Assembly (NCBI RefSeq): GCF_018613805.1
Contig: NZ_JAGGPL010000002.1
Location: 1-64,000 of the forward strand
Source of the DNA: Arthrobacter sp. ISL-48
GTDB lineage: Bacteria > Actinomycetota > Actinomycetes > Actinomycetales > Micrococcaceae
Reading direction: 5' to 3'
Length of the DNA stretch: 64,000 nucleotides
In this document: positions 51,525 to 60,177 of the stretch, in pieces
Layout: every line of letters starts with the position of its first letter
How positions within the stretch are numbered: position 1 is the first letter of the stretch
Made by a program: the position numbers and the translations under genes
Notes under the pieces: generated by a model
The model's input: the letters and a program-made list of their open reading frames with translations, nothing else
Databases searched by the model: none
What the model was told of the DNA's origin: nothing

Positions 51525-52259
51525 ATGACTGACCTTCTGGAAACATCCAGCCCGTCCTTGAACGGCGCCTCTGCCATCCTTTTTGACCTGGACGGGGTGC
51601 TGACCCCCACAGCGACTGTCCATGAGCAGGCCTGGCAGGAACTCTTTGAGGGCTACCTTTCATCCCATCCCGGGGTGGCCCGGTACAGCGAAAGCGACTA
51701 CTTCGACCACATCGACGGCAAGCCGCGGTTCGACGGCGTCCGGGACTTCCTGGCTTCCCGCGGCATCGTGCTCAATGAGGGCCCGGTGGACGACGATCCC
51801 GCCAACACCACGGTGCAGGGGCTCGGCAACCGGAAGAACCGCATCTTCAATGACATAGTAAGCGCCGGCGTGGAGCCTTTCGAGGGCTCTGTGCGGTTCC
51901 TCGAAGCAGCGCTGGCGAGGGGACTGAAGGTCGCCGTCGTCTCCTCCTCGCGGAACGCGCCGGCGGTGCTCAAGGCTGCCGGCCTGAGCGCACATTTCCC
52001 CGTCGTGGTGGACGGCGTGGTGGCCGCCGCGGAAGGCCTGCCCGGCAAACCCAGCCCGGCCACCTACGACTACGCCGCGCAGCTGCTGGATCTGCCCACC
52101 GAGGAGTGCATCGTCGTTGAGGACGCCGTATCCGGCGTCCAGGCCGGACATTCGGGCCAGTTCCACTCCGTGATCGGGGTGGACCGCGGCGCCGGCAGGC
52201 AGACGCTGCTGAATGCCGGAGCCACGCTGGTGGTCAAGGACCTCGACGAACTCCTCTAG
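51525..52259 (+). CDS. pgmB: Beta-phosphoglucomutase-like HAD hydrolase
   Basis: A 244-aa HAD-superfamily protein of beta-phosphoglucomutase type. The nucleophile Asp is in ILFDLDGVLTPTA, the cap has YFDHIDGKPRFDGVRDFL, motif II is VAVVSSSRNAPAVL, and the acidic motif is CIVVEDAVSGVQAG. It should convert beta-glucose 1-phosphate to glucose 6-phosphate. It lies before a GH65 phosphorylase that produces beta-glucose 1-phosphate, a classic pair. The symbol is by function and context. Confidence 0.9.
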   Translation: MTDLLETSSPSLNGASAILFDLDGVLTPTATVHEQAWQELFEGYLSSHPGVARYSESDYFDHIDGKPRFDGVRDFLASRGIVLNEGPVDDDPANTTVQGLGNRKNRIFNDIVSAGVEPFEGSVRFLEAALARGLKVAVVSSSRNAPAVLKAAGLSAHFPVVVDGVVAAAEGLPGKPSPATYDYAAQLLDLPTEECIVVEDAVSGVQAGHSGQFHSVIGVDRGAGRQTLLNAGATLVVKDLDELL

Positions 52260-52401
52260 CGCCAGCTCCCCGGCTGTTCGCTTTATCCGCTCCACCCCTC
52301 GCTAGCCCAGAAACCTCGTTACGCCCAGCCTCATCTCTCCAGCCTCACCCAAGCTGCCTTACCCACAGCTGTACAGCACAATGCCAAAGGACCCCAACAC
52401 C

Positions 52402-54744
52402 ATGGCTCTCATCACCGCGGACCGCGATCGGTTCCCCAACTCACCTTGGCAGCTCGTGGAAACACGCCACGAGCCGGACACTGCCGGCACCCTGGAGACC
52501 CTGTTTGCCCTGGGCAACGGGCACTTCGGCATCCGTGGCGCGCACTGGGCCGCTGCCGACGCCGACCTCCCAGGCAGCTTCATCAATGGGTTGCACGAAA
52601 TCTGGGACATCAAGCATGCCGAGAACGCCTTCGGCTTCGCCCGCACCGGACAGCGGATCATCTACGTCCCCGACGCGAACAACTTCACAGTGATCATCGA
52701 CGGCGAGACGCTCAGCCTGGCGGAATCCGCGGTGCTGGACTACCGGCGCTCTGTTGATTTCTCGACCGGGATCTATGAATGCCGCATCACATGGCAGTGC
52801 CGTTCCGGCGCGACGGTGACCACTACCGAGCGCCGTGCCGTAGGCTTCGCGTCGCGCGGCAGCCTGGGCATTTCCCTCGAGGTGTCAGCGGACCGGGATG
52901 TCTCCGCCGACGTTACATCCTCCGTCATCAACCGCCAGGACCAGCCTGTCGAGGACCACTCCTCGCATGATCCCCGCCGCGCCGGCCGCCACGCCGGCCG
53001 TGTCCTGCTGCCGTTGAGGCTCGACGGCGGGGACGGGTCGCTTCGGCTTTCGTGGGAAGCGGCGGAATCCAGGCAGATGGTGGGACTCGCTGTGGACCAC
53101 TGGACGTCAGCCGGGCTCCAGCCGTTCGATACCCTGGTGGACCAGGATGACAGCAGCGTCCGCTATGTCCTGGCTGTCGGGGCGGACCAGCCCTTCCTGC
53201 TGGAAAAGAGTGTCAGCTACGCCGCGGGCCGGGGCGTGCAGGACTCCGGCCACGATGCTGCGGAAGCCGCCGCGGCCGGACTCCGTCCCGTCCAGGACGT
53301 CTTTGCCGAAAGCGAGGCGCACTACCGCGAGTACTGGGCAACGTCGGACATCGTGGTGGGCGGCCACCCCGAACTCCAGCAGGCCATTCGATGGAATCTG
53401 TTCCAGTTGGCCCAGGCGACAGCACGGGCGGACGTTGCCGGCATCCCTGCGAAGGGTGTGAGTGGCTCGGGCTATGAGGGGCACTACTTCTGGGACCAGG
53501 AGGTCTATCTCCTGCCGTACCTGACGTACACCAACCCGGACGGCGCCCGTCAGGTCCTGGAGTTCCGCCACGAGATGCTCCCTGCCGCCAAGATCCGTGC
53601 CAAGGAACTCAGCGTGAACGGCGCGCTTTTCCCGTGGCGCACCATAAACGGCCTGGAGGCGAGTGCCTATTACGCTGCCGGCACCGCGCAGTTCCACATT
53701 GCCGCTGCCATCGCGTTCGCCACTAACAGGTACTTGTGGGCCACCGGGGACGGGGACTTCAGCGAGGGCATGGGCGCGGAACTGCTGATCGAAACCGCGC
53801 GAATGTGGATATCCCTGGGATTCTTCGGCAAGGATGGGCTTTTCCATATCCATGGCGTCACGGGGCCCGATGAGTACACGGCCGTCGTCAATGACAATCT
53901 GTACACCAACGTCATGGCCCGCTTTAATCTGCGCGCGGCCGCTGCCCTGGACCATGCTGAAATCAGCGACGACGAGCGGCAGCTGTGGGAAGCCGCCGCC
54001 GCCCGGATGCAGCTTCCGTTCGACGACCGCATGCAGGTGCACTCCCAGGACAACGACTTCATGACGCTGGAACCCTGGGACTGGACCACACCCCGGTCCA
54101 AGTATCCCCTGCTGCTGCACTACCACCCGCTGGTGATCTACCGGCACCAGGTCCTGAAGCAGGCCGACACCGTGCTGGCCATGTTCCTGCAGTGGCAGGA
54201 CTTCACGGCCGAGGAAAAGCGCCGGGCGTTTGATTTCTACGATCCCATCACCACCGGCGACTCCACCCTGTCCGCTTGCGTGCAGGGGATCATGGCCGCC
54301 GAGGTGGGGTACCCCAAGGCGGCGCTGGAACACTTCACCAACGCCGTGTTCATCGACCTGGATGACACTCACGGGAACACCATCGACGGCGTGCATATCG
54401 CCTCCACTGGGGGTGTGTGGAGCTCGCTGGTGTGCGGCTTCGCAGGTCTCCGCGACCAGGGCCCGGTCCCGTTCTTCGACCCGCGGCTGCCATCCGAGTG
54501 GGAGGGGTTGTCCTTCCACCTCAAGATCCAGGGCCGGCTGCTCCTCGTCGAACTCGACGCCGGCTCCATCATCCTCACCGTCCGCAACGGTGAACCGCTG
54601 GATGTGGACGTCCGCGGGCAACTGATCAGTGTGGGCGGGGACGCCGTCCAGGTGGCACTGGACCCGGTTCAGGTTCCGGAGCCTACTGTCTTCCCCAGCG
54701 GCCCGCCGACGGCGAGCATCCCCGTAGTACGCGCCCGGGCGTAA
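52402..54744 (+). CDS. GH65 disaccharide phosphorylase (maltose/trehalose/kojibiose type)
   Basis: A 780-aa GH65 enzyme. N-terminal beta-sandwich (about 1-270; LFALGNGHFGIRG, GSFINGLHEIWDI), linker helices, then the (alpha/alpha)6 catalytic barrel with the acid Glu491 in GVTGPDEYTAVVNDNLYTN, and IPAKGVSGSGYEGHYFWDQE. The ATG at 52402 is chosen because AAAGGAC precedes it; the ATG at 52381 has no site. It would split an alpha-linked glucose disaccharide with phosphate to glucose and beta-glucose 1-phosphate, used by the mutase upstream. The disaccharide cannot be fixed from sequence. Confidence 0.93.
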   Translation: MALITADRDRFPNSPWQLVETRHEPDTAGTLETLFALGNGHFGIRGAHWAAADADLPGSFINGLHEIWDIKHAENAFGFARTGQRIIYVPDANNFTVIIDGETLSLAESAVLDYRRSVDFSTGIYECRITWQCRSGATVTTTERRAVGFASRGSLGISLEVSADRDVSADVTSSVINRQDQPVEDHSSHDPRRAGRHAGRVLLPLRLDGGDGSLRLSWEAAESRQMVGLAVDHWTSAGLQPFDTLVDQDDSSVRYVLAVGADQPFLLEKSVSYAAGRGVQDSGHDAAEAAAAGLRPVQDVFAESEAHYREYWATSDIVVGGHPELQQAIRWNLFQLAQATARADVAGIPAKGVSGSGYEGHYFWDQEVYLLPYLTYTNPDGARQVLEFRHEMLPAAKIRAKELSVNGALFPWRTINGLEASAYYAAGTAQFHIAAAIAFATNRYLWATGDGDFSEGMGAELLIETARMWISLGFFGKDGLFHIHGVTGPDEYTAVVNDNLYTNVMARFNLRAAAALDHAEISDDERQLWEAAAARMQLPFDDRMQVHSQDNDFMTLEPWDWTTPRSKYPLLLHYHPLVIYRHQVLKQADTVLAMFLQWQDFTAEEKRRAFDFYDPITTGDSTLSACVQGIMAAEVGYPKAALEHFTNAVFIDLDDTHGNTIDGVHIASTGGVWSSLVCGFAGLRDQGPVPFFDPRLPSEWEGLSFHLKIQGRLLLVELDAGSIILTVRNGEPLDVDVRGQLISVGGDAVQVALDPVQVPEPTVFPSGPPTASIPVVRARA

Positions 54745-54781
54745 GCGCGCTGGCGCCCGGAGTCAGGCCGAGAGAAAAATC

Positions 54782-55348
54782 ATGAAGTTCGTAGTCATAT
54801 TTGGGCCGCCCGCTGTAGGCAAAATGAGCGTCGGGCACGAACTTTCGAAAATTACGGGCTTTAGGCTTTTCCATAACCATATGACGATTGAGCTGGTCCT
54901 GAACTTCTTCGATTTCGGGGACCCTCAGTTCCAGACCCTGGTCTCCGAGTTTCGCCAACGCGTGTTCGAAGAAGTTGCAGCGAGCGATCTTCCGGGACTT
55001 ATTTTCACGTACGTTTGGGCGCTCGACCACGACTCCGATCGGGAATTCGTAGAGCGTAGTTGTGACATATTCACTGGTAAGGGCGCGGACGTGTACTTCG
55101 TTGAGCTGGAAGCCGATCTGGAGGAGCGGCTGAGGCGGAACGAGTCCGAATTCAGGTTGTCGCACAAGGCTTCCAAGCGGGACATCAAGGGTTCTCGGGC
55201 GCTCTTGTTGGAGAACGATGAGAAATACCAACTGAACTCGGACGGTGATTCTTTTCTTGGGGATAACTTCCTGAAGATCGACAACACGAATTTGCGAGCC
55301 GAAAAAACTGCCCGGATGATTGCAGACGAATTCGAGTTTCGGATGTGA
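54782..55348 (+). CDS. P-loop kinase-like protein
   Basis: A 188-aa nucleotide kinase-like protein. The Walker A is IFGPPAVGKMSVGHEL at residues 6-21; HNHMTIELVLNFFDFG follows, and there is a mid-chain segment DVYFVELEADLEERLRRNES typical of the lid or acceptor part of small-molecule kinases. Base use looks AT-richer than in the neighbours (frequent AAA, GAA, TTT, TTC, ATT codons), which suggests recent acquisition. The acceptor is unknown. It is not tied to the GH65 gene by function. Confidence 0.75.
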   Translation: MKFVVIFGPPAVGKMSVGHELSKITGFRLFHNHMTIELVLNFFDFGDPQFQTLVSEFRQRVFEEVAASDLPGLIFTYVWALDHDSDREFVERSCDIFTGKGADVYFVELEADLEERLRRNESEFRLSHKASKRDIKGSRALLLENDEKYQLNSDGDSFLGDNFLKIDNTNLRAEKTARMIADEFEFRM

Positions 55349-55503
55349 AAAACGGCTCGAGCCGGACGCGCCCATCGCCTTAGTAGACGCCGCGCGGCAG
55401 TCCGGGCTGAACGCCCAAGTAATTCGATCCGCGGATCGACTGTTCCGACCGCGGTCCGACCTCAGCCGTTTCAGGACCCCCTGTGGCCTGGCCCGACGGT
55501 GCG

Positions 55504-56832
55504 TCAGTCTCCTCCCGCCGTCGCGCGTTCTACGTCAGGTGCCCTGTCCAGGGGGTGGGCCAATTCGTCGTCGGGCATCCGGGCGACGATCATGGCGATC
55601 ACGGCCATGACCGGGCAAACCCCGCCCGCCACCAGGAAAATCAGCCAGACGGGGAGTACCTCGGCCGCCGGGCCTGCCAGCGCCATCGAGACGGGCATGA
55701 GCGCGAGGGACACGAAGAAGTCCAGGCTGGAAACGCGGCCCAAGAGGTGGGCGGGAACGCGCCGCTGAAGCAGCGTGCCCCAAATGACCATGCCGACACT
55801 GCCGGTGGCCCCGAAGACAAATAGCGCGGCGGCGACGGCCCAGAAGCTGTCCATGATGCCGACAGCGGCCAGCGGCACGGTGCCAACACCCCAGGACACC
55901 ATCATCACCGTGAGGTACCGGCGCGGCAGCCTCAGGGAGGCGGTCACCAGCGATCCCACGGCCCCGCCCACACCCATGATGGCCAGTAGGAAGCCGAACA
56001 TGCGGGAATCGCCGGCCAGCTGGTCGCGGACCACGAATGGCAGCAGCACTTCAATGGGCCCGATCAGGAACAGCACCGAGATGCAGGCCCACACGAGGGT
56101 CCAGAGGAGCCAGGGTGTGCGAAGCGTGTAGCTGATGCCTTCGCGGAGGTCGTGGAGCAAGGAGGCTCTGATGACTTGTTCGCCGGGTTCTCCGACCCTT
56201 GCTGGGCCGGCCTGTTCGGCGCCATTAGCGGGGGCTTCCAGTGAATGCCGGCCAAGGAAATTCAGGATGATGAACGCCGTCAGGTGACAGACCGCTACTC
56301 CGGTCACGGCATGAGACGGCGACAGTGCGGCTACCAGGATTCCGGCGACGGCGGGTCCGGCTGCCTGCTGGAGGATGGGGCGCATGGTCCCTTCCATGCC
56401 GTTGGCCGCCAGCAGATCCTCCGACGGGAGGATGCGTGGCAGGATCGCCGAGTAAGCGGGGAAGAAGAAGGCTGCCCCGACGCCGAGGACAAAGGCGCCC
56501 ACGGCAACATGCCACAGCTGTAGCCACCCGGCCATGGCCAGCCCGCTGATGCTGGCAATCACCGCCAGGTTGGCGCCTTCCACGGCGATGATCAGAAGCC
56601 GCTGCGGAACCCGGTCAGCGGCGATGCCGCCCGCGAGGACAAAAGCCACCAGGCCGGCGCTGCCCGCCGTCGCCACGAGGGACAGCTCCAGCGGACCTCC
56701 GCCGAGATGGATCACCTGGTAGACCATGGCAACAGCCCACATCCCCGACCCAAAAATAGAGATGGCCAAGGCCATGATCAGGACCCGGTACTCACGGTGC
56801 GCAAAAGGCCGCAGGGCTTTGGGTGTGGGCAT
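55504..56832 (-). CDS. MFS transporter, exporter-like (MFS_3 type)
   Basis: A 442-aa transporter with 12 helices. N-terminal FAHREYRVLIMALAISIFGS and the loop AGGIAADRVPQRLLIIAVEG resemble the MFS_3 group, which includes enterobactin exporter EntS and macrolide efflux proteins. SLVATAGSAGLVAFVLAG and FGATGSVGMVIWGTLLQRRV are further family-like segments. It likely exports a small hydrophobic or chelating molecule. It could serve as the missing siderophore exporter, but it lies 25 kb from the des operon and has no iron box, so this is a weak guess. Confidence 0.88.
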   Translation of the reverse strand: MPTPKALRPFAHREYRVLIMALAISIFGSGMWAVAMVYQVIHLGGGPLELSLVATAGSAGLVAFVLAGGIAADRVPQRLLIIAVEGANLAVIASISGLAMAGWLQLWHVAVGAFVLGVGAAFFFPAYSAILPRILPSEDLLAANGMEGTMRPILQQAAGPAVAGILVAALSPSHAVTGVAVCHLTAFIILNFLGRHSLEAPANGAEQAGPARVGEPGEQVIRASLLHDLREGISYTLRTPWLLWTLVWACISVLFLIGPIEVLLPFVVRDQLAGDSRMFGFLLAIMGVGGAVGSLVTASLRLPRRYLTVMMVSWGVGTVPLAAVGIMDSFWAVAAALFVFGATGSVGMVIWGTLLQRRVPAHLLGRVSSLDFFVSLALMPVSMALAGPAAEVLPVWLIFLVAGGVCPVMAVIAMIVARMPDDELAHPLDRAPDVERATAGGD

Positions 56833-57001
56833 GGGGTAAGTCTAGGCTCGGACAGTTGGCGGGGGAATGGGATTTGCAGGGGCGCAGGCAGGCCACGAGC
56901 CGGGCAGGCAGACACCGGCCGGGCCGGCAAGGCCAAGGGCCCTGCCGGGGACGCGGCGACGCCTACCGCTGGATTTCCGCCATCACGCCTAGGCTCGAAA
57001 C

Positions 57002-57592
57002 ATGGAGAGTATTCCGGCCGCATCGTGGCGGCGCAGCCTGGCCTTCGTAGGGGCGAATCCCGGCCTCGCGCTGCACCCTGTGGATGCCCACGGCGCGCAG
57101 ATCCCCGGGGAGGCGGCCAGTTGCTTCGCATCGTTCTGGATGGCGGAATGGTCCCGTTGGGGCGCCGGAAATGTCTTGCTCGTGGCCACCCTGCAGGGCT
57201 GGCGAAGCTACGGAACCAACGAATATTTCGCTGCCACGCTGGCCACCGAGCTGACCCGGTATTTCCCTGAGGCTGCCAGGTTCCCACTGGGCGGGATCAC
57301 GCACACCCAGGACGAGTTCGACGTCGGCCTGGACCTGGAGCGCGGATTCCGCGCAACCGGCCGCAAAGCCGAAATGGAACTCTCCGGAATCCTGGACCGG
57401 CGGCATTTTTCCTCTCCAGACTTCAAGCTGGGGACCAATTCGGCAGCCCTCAGCAACGTCTATCTGCCGTGCAGCAGCGGCCGGCTGGCCGAGTTCGGAG
57501 TCGAGTGGCCTGGTGCCGCAAGTGTCTATCCGGGACCGCGGGGTCCCTCGTCGTCAGGCTACATAGCGGTGGCCGAATCCTGGGTGATGTAG
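57002..57592 (+). CDS. Hypothetical protein
   Basis: A 196-aa soluble protein of unknown family. It is mixed alpha/beta with AEWSRWGAGNVLLVATLQGW, a central TRYFPEAARFPLGGITHTQDEFDVGLDLERGFRATG, and a Ser/Gly-rich end. No signal peptide, membrane helix or nucleotide-binding motif was seen. It is followed after about 95 bp by another unknown gene on the same strand. Function is not guessed. Confidence 0.7.
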   Translation: MESIPAASWRRSLAFVGANPGLALHPVDAHGAQIPGEAASCFASFWMAEWSRWGAGNVLLVATLQGWRSYGTNEYFAATLATELTRYFPEAARFPLGGITHTQDEFDVGLDLERGFRATGRKAEMELSGILDRRHFSSPDFKLGTNSAALSNVYLPCSSGRLAEFGVEWPGAASVYPGPRGPSSSGYIAVAESWVM

Positions 57593-57685
57593 GGGACCGG
57601 CTAGTGTTAAGCACCCTTAGTGTTAAGGCAGGGGCCGCAGCCGGAACTGCCGGTGGACGGAAGCAGGACAGAAGCAGAGGTGACC

Positions 57686-58492
57686 ATGGCCAAGCGCAGG
57701 AATCCGGCAGTACGAATCGCACAGGAAACCGCCCACAACGCGGTGTTCGACGCCGACGGCAAGCCGAAACCCGGAGTCCACAACATGCTGCTCCGGGCAG
57801 TGGAGATCCAGCGACCCTTGGTGCTGGCCAATATCCGCAGGTTGCAGCGCAGGCATCCGCGGGCCAGCGCCGCGCAGCTCGCCGCCACGCTCGAACGCGA
57901 CTACCTCCGGGCAGTGACCGGCGGCGGCGCGATCGTCGGTGCCACCGCTGTGGTGCCAGGTGTCGGGACCGTCGCGTCTCTGGGGCTGTCTGCCGTAGCA
58001 ACAGTGGGCTTCCTTGAAGCGACCGCCCTGTATGCCACATCGCTCGCCGAGCTCCACGGCATCCGCCTGACGAACCCGGAAAAGGCCAGCACGATGGTCA
58101 TGGCCATCATGCTGGGCGAGGAGGGAACCGCGTTGCTGGGCACACTGAGCGGCCAGGCCACGGGCAAAGGGGCAACCGCCACCCAGGCGTGGGGCAACGC
58201 CCTTTCCAAGTCAATGCCGGTCTCCGGTTTCGGCGTCGTCCGGCACAAGATCCAGAAGGCCTTCCTCAGAAACCTGCTTAAACGCCAGGGCACGGCATTC
58301 TTCGGCCGGGCGCTTCCGTTCGGCATCGGGGCAGTTGTTGGCGGTGCCGGCAACCTCATGATGGGCCGGGCTGTCGCCCGCAATGCCAGGGAAGCCTTCG
58401 GCCCCATGCCGGACACCATTCCGGGAGAGCTCAAGGCCACCGCCGCCGCACCGGACAACCAAACGCTGGAAGGCAAAAAACTTGGACCTTAA
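57686..58492 (+). CDS. Conserved-type hypothetical protein with Gly-rich hydrophobic segments
   Basis: A 268-aa protein. Basic N-terminus (AKRRNPAVRIAQETAHNA), then Gly/Val-rich hydrophobic stretches (AVTGGGAIVGATAVVPGVGT, VASLGLSAVATVGFLEAT) and a second one near residue 225 (LPFGIGAVVGGAGNLMMGRA). The pattern is loosely like EcsC/YcjF-type membrane-associated proteins, but I cannot confirm it. ATG 57686 is preceded by AGAGG. Its stop is overlapped by the pxpA start, so the two may be coupled. Confidence 0.72.
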   Translation: MAKRRNPAVRIAQETAHNAVFDADGKPKPGVHNMLLRAVEIQRPLVLANIRRLQRRHPRASAAQLAATLERDYLRAVTGGGAIVGATAVVPGVGTVASLGLSAVATVGFLEATALYATSLAELHGIRLTNPEKASTMVMAIMLGEEGTALLGTLSGQATGKGATATQAWGNALSKSMPVSGFGVVRHKIQKAFLRNLLKRQGTAFFGRALPFGIGAVVGGAGNLMMGRAVARNAREAFGPMPDTIPGELKATAAAPDNQTLEGKKLGP

Positions 58493-59231
58493 CGCTGACC
58501 TCGGGGAATCATTCGGCTCCTGGAACATGGGAGATGACGCCGCCATGTTCCGACTGGTGACCAGCGCGAATGTGGCGTGCGGCTTCCACGCCGGCGATCC
58601 CGTCACCATGCTGGACAGCTGCCGTGCCGCCTTCGAGTTGGACGTCACCGTCGGCGCCCATGTGGGCTACAGGGACCTGGCCGGATTCGGCCGGCGCTCT
58701 CTGGACATGTCCTTCGACGAACTCTTCGGCGATGTCCTGTACCAGTTGGGCGCGCTCGACGGCGTGGCGCATGCCGTGGGTGCATCCGTGGACTACGTGA
58801 AACCGCACGGCGCGCTGTACAACCGTCTTGTCCACGACGCCGAGCAGGCCTCCGCCGTGGTGGCCGCCATCCAGGCGTACGACCCCGGCCTGCCGATCCT
58901 GGGACTGCCGGGCTCGGAGCTCCTGATTCAGGCCAAGGAGGCCGGCCACCCGGTGTTCGTCGAGGCCTTTGTGGACCGCGCGTACCGGCCGGACGGGACT
59001 CTGGTGCCGCGCTCAGAGGAAGGTGCCGTGCTGCACGACGTCGACTCGATTGTTGAGCGGGCAGTGCGCCTTGCCATGAAGGGGGAGGTGGTGGCAGTGG
59101 ACGGGACAGTAGTGCAGGTCAGCCCGGATTCGCTGTGCATCCATGGGGACACCCCAGGCGCTGTTGAGCTGGCCGCCAGTGTCCGGGCTGGGCTCGAGGC
59201 GGCGGGCGTGGAGCTGGAGTCCTTCGCCTAG
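58482..59231 (+). CDS. pxpA: LamB/YcsF family 5-oxoprolinase subunit A
   Basis: A 249-aa protein with the family start LDLNADLGESFGSWNMGDDA, then SANVACGFHAGDP, VGAHVGYRDLAGFGRR, YVKPHGALYN, and a late FVDRAYRPDGTLVPR block. With PxpB and PxpC it opens 5-oxoproline using ATP; neither partner is in the window. The start is TTG at 58482 with GGAAGG 7 bp upstream, overlapping the previous stop by 11 bp. The conserved domain begins at the second residue, which supports this start. Confidence 0.93.
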   Translation: MDLNADLGESFGSWNMGDDAAMFRLVTSANVACGFHAGDPVTMLDSCRAAFELDVTVGAHVGYRDLAGFGRRSLDMSFDELFGDVLYQLGALDGVAHAVGASVDYVKPHGALYNRLVHDAEQASAVVAAIQAYDPGLPILGLPGSELLIQAKEAGHPVFVEAFVDRAYRPDGTLVPRSEEGAVLHDVDSIVERAVRLAMKGEVVAVDGTVVQVSPDSLCIHGDTPGAVELAASVRAGLEAAGVELESFA

Positions 59232-59288
59232 AGGCGGTAGGAGCTGCCGTGGACGGCGGTCTCCGGCAGAATTTTCCCTGTTTTCAGC

Positions 59289-59337
59289 GAAGGATTTCCG
59301 CAGGGTCTTCGCCTTTCGAGTGAAGGCTTTCCGCAGG
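59289..59337 (+). repeat. Direct repeat in the leader of the TasA-like gene
   Basis: Two copies of a 16-mer, GAAGGATTTCCGCAGG (59289-59304) and GAAGGCTTTCCGCAGG (59322-59337), differ at one base and sit 33 bp apart. They are in the 376-bp gap (59232-59607), which also has a 10-bp palindrome AGGTGCACCT and a CCACCC/GGGTGG hairpin (59492-59512). No known riboswitch pattern was recognised. Confidence 0.55.
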
Positions 59338-59607
59338 TCAGTCCAAGACCGATTCCGTGCTTGCCGCGGTCTGCGGCGTCTAACGCGACAGATTTGTCAG
59401 CGGGACGGGAATGTTAACGCAGGATGACCGCGGCGGTGGAATATTACAGCCCTGTCATTGTTATGACGCCGGTGCTAAGGTGCACCTAAGTCCACCCATA
59501 CTCTTGGGGTGGAGGCATTCCTGAGGAGAACCGTTCGCAGCTCGTGGGGGGCAAGTGACGGTATCTCTCGGAAATCTTATGCCCGCACGGACTTGGTCTC
59601 ACACCAG

Positions 59608-60093
59608 ATGGGGAACACCGTGGAAAACACCGCGCCAAAGAAAAAGTTCGTTCGCAAGTTCAGCAAGAAGACAACCGCGGCCGTGACCGCTTCTTTCCTG
59701 ATTATCGGCGGTGGAGCCTATGCGTTCTGGACCACTACCGGCGGGGGCACTTTTTCCGCTCCCAACGCCGCTTCCAACGGTACAGTCGTGCTGAACGCCA
59801 CGTTCGCGTCTGGGCTCACCCCCGGCGCCAGCGTTTCGGTGACCTACACCGCGAACAACGCCGGCACCTCCAGTCTTCGGGTCGGGACGATCAGTCACGT
59901 CGTGAGCACCAGTGATCCGTTGTGCCTCCCGGCGGACTTCACCATCTCCAACGTCGCATCCAACACAACAGTGCCGGCAAGCAGCACAAACTTTGCCCTT
60001 GCCGGTACGGGGACGCTGACCTTCACCGACACGGCCATCAACCAGGACGCCTGCAAGAGCGCCACGGTCACACTGACGCTTACGTCGAACTAG
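59608..60093 (+). CDS. TasA/SipW-type secreted protein
   Basis: A 161-aa protein. A Lys-rich start (KKKFVRKFSKKTTAAV) precedes a hydrophobic signal TASFLIIGGGAYAFWTT, which is the form of SipW-dependent signal peptides; the mature part is a beta-rich Thr/Ser/Asn domain (GTVVLNATFASGLTPGASVS) with two Cys that may pair. Such proteins are TasA/CalY-like fibre or surface proteins. A GTG four codons in (59620), with GGGGA upstream, is an alternative start. No SipW-type peptidase gene lies nearby. The giant repeat protein follows after 84 bp. Confidence 0.75.
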   Translation: MGNTVENTAPKKKFVRKFSKKTTAAVTASFLIIGGGAYAFWTTTGGGTFSAPNAASNGTVVLNATFASGLTPGASVSVTYTANNAGTSSLRVGTISHVVSTSDPLCLPADFTISNVASNTTVPASSTNFALAGTGTLTFTDTAINQDACKSATVTLTLTSN

Positions 60094-60177
60094 CGGAACC
60101 GGTAGCGGCGGGTCTCTACACGGAGCCCGCCCACCGGTGGCCAGGCCTGGGCCATCCGCAGTTGATGGAGGACTGAG

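Noticed and set aside
53107-54621. 504-codon antisense frame in the GH65 gene
   Set aside because: Shadow of strong codon bias; no family pattern, and GH65 motifs occupy the other strand.
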